Source: ZC4RG30 sp046047615
GTDB lineage: Bacteria > Pseudomonadota > Gammaproteobacteria > Steroidobacterales > Steroidobacteraceae
Reading direction: 5' to 3'
DNA length: 21,792 nucleotides
Assembly (NCBI GenBank): GCA_046047615.1
Contig: JBJOHO010000029.1
Location: 1-21,792 of the forward strand
The notes beneath the pieces are model-generated. The model saw only the letters and a list, made by a program, of their open reading frames with translations, did no database searches and was not told the DNA's origin. Below are positions 6,674 to 13,172 of this stretch, piece by piece; position 1 is the first letter of the stretch; every line of letters begins with the position of its first letter. The position numbers were made by a program, and so were the translations under genes.

Positions 6674-9600
6674 GTGAAGCTGCTGGAGTTTCCGCTCCGC
6701 CGTCACCAGTTCACGCTGGTGGCCTTCCTGTGCGTGGTGGCGCTGGGCGTGTATTCGTTCCTGGCCTTGCCCCGCGAAGAGGACCCGCACATCAAGTTCG
6801 CGGCTGTGGTTGTCACGGCCGTCCACCCCGGCGCCGATCCGGTTGATCTGGAGCGCGGCTTTGCCCGGCCGCTGGAAGACCGCATATCTGCGATCGGCGA
6901 CTACCGGCGCATCGAGACTGTGGTGGTCGACGGCATCGCGGCGGTGGCCGTCGAGTTCAACGCCGATGCCGACGCGGATGAGAAGGTGGACGAGGTCCGG
7001 CGTGAGCTCGAGTCGCTGCGGCCGGAGCTTCCGGCGGGCATCCGTCGTGTGGAACTGCGGGAGGTATCGCCGTCGCTGGTGAACATCCTGCAACTCGCGG
7101 TGGTCGGGGCCGAAGCCCCCTATGCCGTGCTGGAAACCCAGGCGCGGCTGCTGCGTGATGAACTGGCGCGCGTTCCCGGCATCCGCAATGCAGACAGCTG
7201 GGCGGCGCCGCGGCGGGAGCTGCGCATCACCGTGGATCTGCAGCGTCTTGCGGCCGCGGGTTTGACACCCCTGCAGCTGCAGCAGCTGGTCCAGGCGCGC
7301 AGCACTGACATCCCCGGTGGCATCGTCGATCTGGGCACACGCAGCTTCAGCGTCCAGTCCAGCGGCGGCGTGCGCGACATCGAGGACGTCGCATCCCTCG
7401 TGGTCGGGCGCTCCGGCGCGACGACGGTGCGCCTGCGCGATGTGGCCGAGGTGGCGTGGAAGGACGGGCTGCACAGTTACGTCGGTCGCTTCATGGGTGA
7501 GCGTGCCGTGTTCGTCACCGCCAACCAGGAGGACGGCACGAGCGTGCTCGATGTGCAGGAGCGTGTCGACGCGATGCTAGAGCGCTTCGAGCGCGATCTC
7601 CCTGCAGGGGTCAGGCTTGAGCGTGGATTCGAGCAGAGCCGCAATGTCGGGGCGCGCCTGGAGCGTCTCTACGTCGATTTCGGCATTGCCGTCGGACTGG
7701 TGCTGGTGACGCTGTTGCCGCTGGGCCTGCGCGCAGCCGGCATCGTCATGGTGTCCGTGCCGCTGTCCGTCGCCATTGGCCTTTCCGCGCTGCACCTGCT
7801 GGGATTCTCGCTCAACCAGATCACCATCGCGGGCTTCGTGCTCTCGCTGGGCTTGCTCGTTGACGATTCCATCGTGGTGGTGGAGAACATTGCCCGGCAC
7901 CTGCGGATGGGCCGGTCGCGGGCAGAAGCGGCGCTGGAGGGCACGCGGCAGATCGTGGTCGCGATCCTGGGATGCACCGCGACGCTGCTGTTTGCTTTCC
8001 TGCCATTGGCCGTCTTGCCGGGATCCCCGGGCAAGTTCATCCGCGTGCTGCCGATCACCGTGATGACGACCATCCTCGGATCGCTGCTGGTGGCGTTGTT
8101 GTTCATCCCGTTCATCGCCAGCCGCGTGCTCGAGGCATCGCCGGGACAGGCGCATGGCAGCGCGCTGCTGCAACGTGTCATGGCAGCCATCCACCGCTAT
8201 TACCGTCCAGCGTTGCGCAGTTGTCTGGCCCGGCCGCGGTTCACGGTGTTGTGGGCGCTCGGAGGGGCACTGGCAGTTTCGGGAGTCCTGTACGCGACGC
8301 TGGGGTCGAGCCTGTTTCCGAAGTCCGATACCCCGCAGTTCATGATCACGGTGGAGACGCCGAACGGCAGCAGCTTTGCCGAGACCGACCGTGCCTTGCG
8401 TTTTGTCGAGGGCCGTCTGGCGCAGGAGCGTGGCGTTCGCGCCTGGTTCGCCAATCTCGGCCACGGCAATCCCTACGTTTATTACAACCAGATCGTCCTT
8501 GGAGACCAGCCCAACCTTGCACAACTGTTCGTGCAGGCCCGGGAGTTCCACAAGGACGAGACCCCGGCGATGCTCGAGCGGCTGCGTCGTGATTTCGAGG
8601 CGTTCGCAGGTGCCGAGATCCGCGTGCGGCAGTTTGTCCAAGGCACGCCGGTGGCGGCGCCGGTCGCGATCCGCGTGCTGGGTAACGACCTTGATGAGCT
8701 GAGGGGGCTGGCGGCGCGTGTCGAACAGGTGATCGCGGCCGTGCCGGGCGCGGTTGAGGTGCGCAACCCCTCGCGTGCGGTCCGGACCAACCTGCGTCTT
8801 GCGCCTGATCCCCAGCGTTCAGCGGTGGCCGGGGTCTCCACGACCGAGTTCGACGCTGCTGTCCGGCTGGCGCTGTCCGGACTGCCCAGTGGGGAAGTCC
8901 AGGACCGCGATGGCGAAACCTACGACATCATGTTGCGCACGCCGGTCGGGCAGCGGGCCGGTCCCTCGGCGCTGGAGCAGGTGCAGGTGGTGTCGTCCGG
9001 CGGGAAGTTGGTCCCGCTCTCCCAGTTGGCCGAGCTTCGCTTCGAGGAAGCGCCGGCCCGCATCCAGCGCTACAACCGGCAGCGCGCGGTGACGCTGGAA
9101 GCGCAGGTTGCCGCGGGATACCAGACGGCTGCCGTCACGCGGGAGGTGATTGCCCGCTTGGACCAGATGTCATGGCCGCGCGGTACAGGTTACGCCGTGG
9201 GTGGCGAGGCCGAAGCGGGCCAGCAGGCGTTTGGTGGCATCGGTATCGCCATCCTGGTTGCGTTGTTCGGCGTGTTCGCCATCCTGGTCCTTGAGTTTGG
9301 AGACTTCCGTTCGACATTGATCGTGCTTACCGTCGTGCCGCTTGGCGTCGTGGGAGGCATGCTGATGCTGCTGCTCACCGGCAACGATCTGTCGTTCACG
9401 GCGGGCGTCGGGTTCGTGGCCCTGGTGGGCATCGAGATCAAGAACTCGATCCTGCTGGTGGACTTCACCAACCAGCTGCGGACCCAGGGGCTGGCACTGG
9501 ATGATGCCATCGCGCAGGCGGGTGAGATCCGGTTTCTCCCGATCCTGCTGACGTCTGCGACGGCCATCGGCGGCCTGCTGCCCTTGGCCTTGCAGGACTC

Positions 9601-9718
9601 CGGTCTGTATTCCCCCATGGCCTGGACATTGATCGGCGGTCTGGTCACATCGACCTTGCTGGCGCGGCTGGTCACACCAGTGGTCTACAAGTTGATTCCG
9701 CCGCAACTCGCCCCTTGA
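6674..9718 (+). CDS. RND-family efflux permease
   Basis: A 1014-residue resistance-nodulation-division permease, the proton-driven trimeric inner-membrane pump. Two homologous halves each have one leading membrane helix, a large periplasmic loop and a cluster of helices. Asp 397 and Asp 398 (LLVDDSIVVVENI) correspond to the proton-relay Asp 407 and 408 of AcrB. Lys 923 (GIEIKNSILLVDF) corresponds to AcrB Lys 940. The first periplasmic loop starts after FLALPREEDP, and the second half holds GHGNPYVYYNQ. The charges fit the drug/hydrophobe exporters rather than metal exporters, but the branch is not the classical AcrB one and the substrate is unknown. The start is GTG 6674; there is no ATG in frame nearby. 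It follows the adaptor by 10 bases, so the TolC-family protein, adaptor and permease make a complete tripartite set. Confidence 0.93.
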   Translation: MKLLEFPLRRHQFTLVAFLCVVALGVYSFLALPREEDPHIKFAAVVVTAVHPGADPVDLERGFARPLEDRISAIGDYRRIETVVVDGIAAVAVEFNADADADEKVDEVRRELESLRPELPAGIRRVELREVSPSLVNILQLAVVGAEAPYAVLETQARLLRDELARVPGIRNADSWAAPRRELRITVDLQRLAAAGLTPLQLQQLVQARSTDIPGGIVDLGTRSFSVQSSGGVRDIEDVASLVVGRSGATTVRLRDVAEVAWKDGLHSYVGRFMGERAVFVTANQEDGTSVLDVQERVDAMLERFERDLPAGVRLERGFEQSRNVGARLERLYVDFGIAVGLVLVTLLPLGLRAAGIVMVSVPLSVAIGLSALHLLGFSLNQITIAGFVLSLGLLVDDSIVVVENIARHLRMGRSRAEAALEGTRQIVVAILGCTATLLFAFLPLAVLPGSPGKFIRVLPITVMTTILGSLLVALLFIPFIASRVLEASPGQAHGSALLQRVMAAIHRYYRPALRSCLARPRFTVLWALGGALAVSGVLYATLGSSLFPKSDTPQFMITVETPNGSSFAETDRALRFVEGRLAQERGVRAWFANLGHGNPYVYYNQIVLGDQPNLAQLFVQAREFHKDETPAMLERLRRDFEAFAGAEIRVRQFVQGTPVAAPVAIRVLGNDLDELRGLAARVEQVIAAVPGAVEVRNPSRAVRTNLRLAPDPQRSAVAGVSTTEFDAAVRLALSGLPSGEVQDRDGETYDIMLRTPVGQRAGPSALEQVQVVSSGGKLVPLSQLAELRFEEAPARIQRYNRQRAVTLEAQVAAGYQTAAVTREVIARLDQMSWPRGTGYAVGGEAEAGQQAFGGIGIAILVALFGVFAILVLEFGDFRSTLIVLTVVPLGVVGGMLMLLLTGNDLSFTAGVGFVALVGIEIKNSILLVDFTNQLRTQGLALDDAIAQAGEIRFLPILLTSATAIGGLLPLALQDSGLYSPMAWTLIGGLVTSTLLARLVTPVVYKLIPPQLAP

Positions 9719-9790
9719 GGGCAGTGCACACCGCGGGCTGGCATTGAAATAGACTCGGGCCGTTTCCCATCTTGCTGGCAGGACGCGTTG

Positions 9791-10696
9791 ATGTCCGATC
9801 TGAAGCTCAAGGACCTCCGCTATCTGGTCGCCCTTGCTGACACCCGACATTTCGGCCAGGCCGCAGCGCGCTGCTTCGTGAGCCAGCCGACGCTGTCGGC
9901 GCAGGTGAAGAAGCTCGAGGACTACCTCGGCGTACAACTGATCGAGCGCCAGCCGCGTCGCATTGCGCTGACGGACGCCGGCGCCGAAATCGTTTCCCGG
10001 GCGCGCCGCATCCTGGAGGCCAGCGAGGAGATCATGGCCGTGGCCAGGTCGCAACGCGATCCGCTCGCCGGCAGGTTGCGGCTGGCGCTGCTCCCCACGA
10101 TCGGGCCGTATCTTCTGCCGCTGGTCGCTCAACGCATCCGCGCAGTGCTGCCGCGCCTCGATCTGTTGCTGTATGAATTCCAGACCGGGCCCATGACGGC
10201 CAAGCTGACGGCGGGTGACATCGATGCCGGCATTCTTGCCTTGCCGGTCGAGGGCGAGGGCTTTGACGCGGAGGTGCTGTACGACGAGCCGTTTGTGCTG
10301 GCCGCCCCGGCTGAGCATCCACTCGCCTCGCGCACGGAGGTTGTCGCAGAGGACCTCGAGGGCCAGACCCTGCTGCTGCTCGAAGACGGCCATTGCCTGC
10401 GTGACCAGGCGCTGGCGGTCTGCAGTCTCGGTGGCGCGGTTGAGAAGCAGGATTTCCGCGCGACGTCGCTTGAGACCTTGCGGCAGATGGTGGCCTCGGG
10501 TGTCGGTGTGACCTTGCTGCCCGAGCTTTCCACACGCGGCGCGTACGGACGGGCCGAGGGGTTGCGGGTGGTCCCCTTCGCGGCGCCGGCCCCCAGCCGG
10601 CAGATCGGGATGGTTTGGCGGCGTACCAGTGCGCGCAGCCTGGCGATCCACGCGGTGGCCGAGGTCGTCCGCGACGCGTTGCGGTCGCTCGCGTGA
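9791..10696 (+). CDS. oxyR: Hydrogen peroxide-sensing LysR-type regulator OxyR
   Basis: A 301-residue LysR-type regulator (E. coli OxyR has 305). The N-terminal winged helix-turn-helix spans about residues 1-60, with FGQAAARCFVSQPTLSAQVKKLE as recognition region (key Ser 31, Gln 32, Pro 33, Thr 34). The effector domain contains LLEDGHCLRDQA, placing the peroxidatic Cys at residue 202 and the resolving Cys at 211. These are nine residues apart, as Cys 199 and Cys 208 are in E. coli. LLPTIGPYLLP at 100-110 and ATSLETLRQMVASGVGVTLLP at 224-244 also match OxyR. It activates peroxide-defence genes when oxidised. The ATG at 9791 has an AGGA seven bases upstream. The stop overlaps the photolyase GTG, so both genes are probably translated from one mRNA. 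A 72-base gap separates oxyR from the RND permease; I found no convincing promoter there. Confidence 0.94.
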   Translation: MSDLKLKDLRYLVALADTRHFGQAAARCFVSQPTLSAQVKKLEDYLGVQLIERQPRRIALTDAGAEIVSRARRILEASEEIMAVARSQRDPLAGRLRLALLPTIGPYLLPLVAQRIRAVLPRLDLLLYEFQTGPMTAKLTAGDIDAGILALPVEGEGFDAEVLYDEPFVLAAPAEHPLASRTEVVAEDLEGQTLLLLEDGHCLRDQALAVCSLGGAVEKQDFRATSLETLRQMVASGVGVTLLPELSTRGAYGRAEGLRVVPFAAPAPSRQIGMVWRRTSARSLAIHAVAEVVRDALRSLA

Positions 10697-12060
10697 GCCG
10701 TACCGTCCTGCTCTGGTTCCGCCAGGATCTGCGTCTGGCCGACAACCCTGCGTTGCTGGCGGCAGTCGCCTCCGGGGCCCGCATCGTCCCGGTCTTCCTC
10801 TGGTCACCTGAGGAGGAAGGCGACTGGCCCCCCGGGGCTGCGGCACGTTGGTGGCTGCACCAGTCGCTGCAGGTGCTTTCCGGACGCCTTGCCTCCAAGG
10901 GGTCGCGGTTGATCGTCAGGCGGGGGCCGGCGGAAGAGGCACTGGCAAGGCTGGCGCGGGAGACGGGTGCCGATGCCGTGTATTGGAACCGGCGCTATGA
11001 GCCGGCAGCGCAGGCGGTCGAGAGCGCCTTGCGCGTCGCGTTGCCGGCGTTGGGCATTGGTGTGCACAGTTTCCAGTCCGCCGTGCTGGTCGAACCGTGG
11101 GCGATCCAGACACAGGGTGGCGGCCCCTACAACGTCTACACGCCCTTTTGGCGCGCCTGGTTGAAGCGCGCTCCGCCCGGGCCACCGGCGGCTTCGCCAG
11201 ATCGGCTGGAGGCTCCGGACGTCTGGCCGGCGTCGCTCGCGCTGTCCGACCTGTCACTGTTGTCGGGCCATTCCTGGAACAGCAAATTGGCCGAGGTCTG
11301 GCAGCCCGGAGAGGCCTCGGCTCACGCCTTGCTGAAGCGATTCGTGGGCGACGCGCTGTCGGGGTACGCGACCGCCCGCGACCTGCCAGCGGTCGCCGGG
11401 ACCTCCCGCCTGTCGCCGGCCTTGCACTTTGGCGAGGTGTCGCCGCGGCAAGTGTGGGCAGCCGTAGGCCGGGCATCGGCGGCCAAGGGCGAGGCCGGCA
11501 GTTCCTGGCAGGAGGGCCGGTTCGTCGCCGAACTGGCGTGGCGCGAATTCGCGGCTCATGTGCTGCACCACAACCCCTGGCTTCCGGACCGGCCCAAGAA
11601 TGCCGCGTTCGAGCGTTTGGCATGGCGTGAGGATCCGGAAGGTCTGGCCGCCTGGACCCGCGGGCTGACCGGCTTCAGTCTGGTCGACGCTGGCATGCGG
11701 GAACTGTGGCAGACCGGCTGGATGCACAACCGGGTCCGCATGGTGGTGGGCTCGCTGCTGGTGAAAAACCTTCTCGTGCCTTGGCAGTCAGGCGAGCGCT
11801 GGTTCTGGGACACGCTGGTCGATGCGGACCTGGCCAGCAACGCCCTGAACTGGCAGTGGGTGGCCGGCACCGGGCCGGACGCCGCACCGTTTTTCCGGAT
11901 CTTCAACCCTGAGTCGCAGGCCGCGAAGTTCGATCCGGAGGGGCTTTATCGGCGGCGCTGGGTGCCTGAATGGGGTACCTCCGCGTATCCATCGCCCATC
12001 GTTGATCTGCGGATGTCGCGGGAACGCGCACTCAAGGCCTATCAAGAAACAAGAGCTTAG
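10693..12060 (+). CDS. phrB: Class I cyclobutane pyrimidine dimer photolyase
   Basis: A 455-residue DNA photolyase that uses light and FADH- to split cyclobutane pyrimidine dimers. The antenna domain starts at once with LLWFRQDLRLADNPAL (residues 6-21). The FAD domain holds TSRLSPALHFGEVSPR at 237-252, the ELAWREF block near 280, and DAGMRELWQTGWMHNR at 332-347. NWQWVAGTGPDA at 386-397 contains Trp 387, the likely equivalent of E. coli Trp 382 in the electron-transfer chain. The C-terminus ends YPSPIVDLRMSRERALKAY. Length is close to the E. coli enzyme (about 472). The frame is open further upstream, but GTG 10693 is chosen because the family N-terminus begins there and the GTG overlaps the oxyR TGA (GTGA). 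Coupling to oxyR suggests joint expression of oxidative-stress sensing and UV repair. Confidence 0.93.
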   Translation: MSRTVLLWFRQDLRLADNPALLAAVASGARIVPVFLWSPEEEGDWPPGAAARWWLHQSLQVLSGRLASKGSRLIVRRGPAEEALARLARETGADAVYWNRRYEPAAQAVESALRVALPALGIGVHSFQSAVLVEPWAIQTQGGGPYNVYTPFWRAWLKRAPPGPPAASPDRLEAPDVWPASLALSDLSLLSGHSWNSKLAEVWQPGEASAHALLKRFVGDALSGYATARDLPAVAGTSRLSPALHFGEVSPRQVWAAVGRASAAKGEAGSSWQEGRFVAELAWREFAAHVLHHNPWLPDRPKNAAFERLAWREDPEGLAAWTRGLTGFSLVDAGMRELWQTGWMHNRVRMVVGSLLVKNLLVPWQSGERWFWDTLVDADLASNALNWQWVAGTGPDAAPFFRIFNPESQAAKFDPEGLYRRRWVPEWGTSAYPSPIVDLRMSRERALKAYQETRA

Positions 12061-12086
12061 GTCTTTTTCGGGTGTCGCTTTGCTAC

Positions 12087-12114
12087 CTTTGGTTGGATTA
12101 AGTAGTCTTTGGTT
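12087..12114. repeat. Direct repeat CTTTGGTT, 20-base period
   Basis: CTTTGGTT occurs at 12087-12094 and 12107-12114, exactly two helical turns apart, in the AT-richer 123-base region before the ParD-like gene. It may be part of a regulatory region; its function is not known. Confidence 0.3.
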
Positions 12115-12124
12115 CACCCCCGCC

Positions 12125-12160
12125 TTGACGATGCGCCGGGACGGGTAGCATAGTGCTACC
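12125..12160 (+). promoter_or_regulatory. Candidate promoter with palindromic operator
   Basis: TTGACG (12125-12130) and CATAGT (12149-12154), with an 18-base spacer, form a reasonable sigma-70 promoter. A perfect inverted repeat with 7-base arms, GGTAGCA-TAG-TGCTACC (12144-12160), covers the -10 element. A further half-site TGCTACC lies at 12081-12087. The palindrome ends 23 bases before the ATG at 12184. This layout is what autorepression by the ParD-like DNA-binding N-terminus of the gene product would look like; that link is an inference. Confidence 0.45.
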
Positions 12161-12183
12161 TCGCATGGCTGCTGGATTTCGCG

Positions 12184-13164
12184 ATGCCGCAACCCGTCAA
12201 GGTCTCCGACGAACTGCTTGATGCCGCCCGGACCGCCGCCAAACTGGCGCACCGCTCCGCGGCTGGCCAGATCGAGTATTGGGCGAGCCTCGGCCGGTCC
12301 GTCGAGCGCGCGCTGACGATCACGCAGATCGAATCCTTGATGCAGAGCGGTGAAGCGTCGGGCGCCCCGTTGGCACCAGCGGCTGTTCCGCCGCCAGTTT
12401 CCGCAGCGCGTCCGCCGGCCGCACGCCGGGCAGGGCGCGCCGCGAGACCCGAGCCCGTGACCGCGCCGGCGCTGCCGACACCAGACCCTGCGGCGGCTCC
12501 ATCCCTGGTTGCACCACCCGTGGTTGCGCCACCCGTGGTTGCACCACCCGTGGTTGCACCACCCGTGGTTGCGCCACCGATGGTGGCTCCACCCGTGGCG
12601 GTTCCCAGCGAGGCGCCCGGGCAACCCGCCCACGTCCTACCGGTGCCGATTGCAACGCGCCCGGCAGCGGTCTCCTCCGGAACGCTGTCCGATGCGCTGG
12701 CCCAGTGGCCTGCGGTGCTCGAGCCCTCGCTGCAGCGTCGCTATGAGCGCGTGCTGGAGGCCGTCCGGCAGGGCGAGGCGGCAGGACGTCCGGTGCTGGT
12801 GGTCGTCGGCTGTGCAGATGCCGGGCGCCGCGCCGGATTTGTCGACGCCCGGTTTGCCTCGGTCGGGGCTGTACGGCGTCTGGCGCTGGGGGCCGGCGGC
12901 GCCGGCGCGTCTGAAGTCGACGCAGCCATCCCTGCGATGCAGCACCTGATCGTCACCACGGACCTCGGCGACAGCGCCCTTCTTGCATCGCTGCGCCGCT
13001 GGCGACAGCAAGGTCCACTGGTGCTGCTGCTCCACCTTGCCGGCCCGGCCACCGACCCGACGGCAAGGGCTGCCCACCGCGTTGCTGCCGCCGCGCTGTC
13101 GTCCGTCGACCACTTGGTGGAGTTCGAGGAGGGGACCGAAGGCACGGTCAGCGAGGCCTGGTAA
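12184..13164 (+). CDS. ParD-like antitoxin domain fused to Pro-rich repeat and unknown C-terminal domain
   Basis: A 326-residue protein in three parts. Residues 1-57 (VKVSDELLDAARTAAKLAHR, then QIEYWASLGRSVE and a short TITQIESLMQSGE) match the ParD-like antitoxin family, small DNA-binding antitoxins that are normally about 70 residues. Residues about 58-165 are a Pro/Ala-rich linker with six VAPPV-type pentapeptides at 109-138. Residues about 166-326 form an alpha/beta domain I do not recognise: a helix (RRYERVLEAVRQGEAAG), a strand and loop (VLVVVGCADAGRRAG, 204-218) that looks like a Walker A site without the Lys and Ser/Thr, then HLIVTTDLGD at 254-263 and PLVLLLHLAG at 278-287. No partner toxin gene lies beside it. 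No signal peptide is seen. Gene reality is supported by frame consistency and its own promoter-like region. Function is unknown; regulation of its own operon is likely. Confidence 0.72.
   Translation: MPQPVKVSDELLDAARTAAKLAHRSAAGQIEYWASLGRSVERALTITQIESLMQSGEASGAPLAPAAVPPPVSAARPPAARRAGRAARPEPVTAPALPTPDPAAAPSLVAPPVVAPPVVAPPVVAPPVVAPPMVAPPVAVPSEAPGQPAHVLPVPIATRPAAVSSGTLSDALAQWPAVLEPSLQRRYERVLEAVRQGEAAGRPVLVVVGCADAGRRAGFVDARFASVGAVRRLALGAGGAGASEVDAAIPAMQHLIVTTDLGDSALLASLRRWRQQGPLVLLLHLAGPATDPTARAAHRVAAAALSSVDHLVEFEEGTEGTVSEAW
12508..12597 (+). repeat. 15-base tandem repeat encoding VAPPV
   Basis: Six in-frame copies of GTTGCNCCACCCGTG, encoding V-A-P-P-V or V-A-P-P-M, run without gaps. Copies differ mainly at the Ala codon third base (GCA, GCG, GCT), and the last two copies are more diverged, so the array is not brand new. 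Such arrays often vary in copy number between strains. Confidence 0.85.
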
Positions 13165-13172
13165 CAGGCCTC
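13153..13172. terminator. Hairpin between convergent genes, possible bidirectional terminator
   Basis: GAGGCCTG-GTAA-CAGGCCTC is a perfect inverted repeat with 8-base, GC-rich arms and a 4-base loop. It sits exactly at the convergent ends: the TAA of the ParD-like gene lies in the loop, and the acyl-CoA dehydrogenase stop overlaps the distal arm. There is no T-run on either side, so classical intrinsic termination is not certain. Confidence 0.45.

Noticed and set aside
6077..7474. 465-codon minus-strand open frame opposite the adaptor and permease
   Set aside because: Low-complexity shadow composition, antisense to well-supported genes, no start signal or motif.
9708..9725. Small GCCC/GGGC inverted repeat at the end of the RND permease gene
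   Set aside because: Four-base stem, no T-run, expected by chance at this GC content.
9719..9790. Possible oxyR promoter (TTGAAA at 9744, weak CCATCT or CATCTT downstream)
   Set aside because: The -10 matches only three of six positions at sensible spacing, and the alternative TAGACT at 9750 lacks a -35.
10615..10692. Upstream extension of the photolyase frame
   Set aside because: It lies wholly within oxyR in another frame; the family N-terminus starts at GTG 10693.
9170..10846. 558-codon open frame on the minus strand across the RND permease end and oxyR
   Set aside because: It is antisense to two firmly identified genes, is rich in Arg, Gln, His and Ala in the manner of high-GC shadow frames, and shows no domain.
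12051..12077. Possible terminator after the photolyase gene (AAGAGC...GTCTTTTT)
   Set aside because: Only four base pairs can form before a mismatch, too weak for an intrinsic terminator despite the T-run.
12184..13164. Complete toxin-antitoxin module at the ParD-like gene
   Set aside because: No RelE/ParE-, PIN- or other toxin-like gene lies next to it; the neighbours are photolyase and acyl-CoA dehydrogenase.
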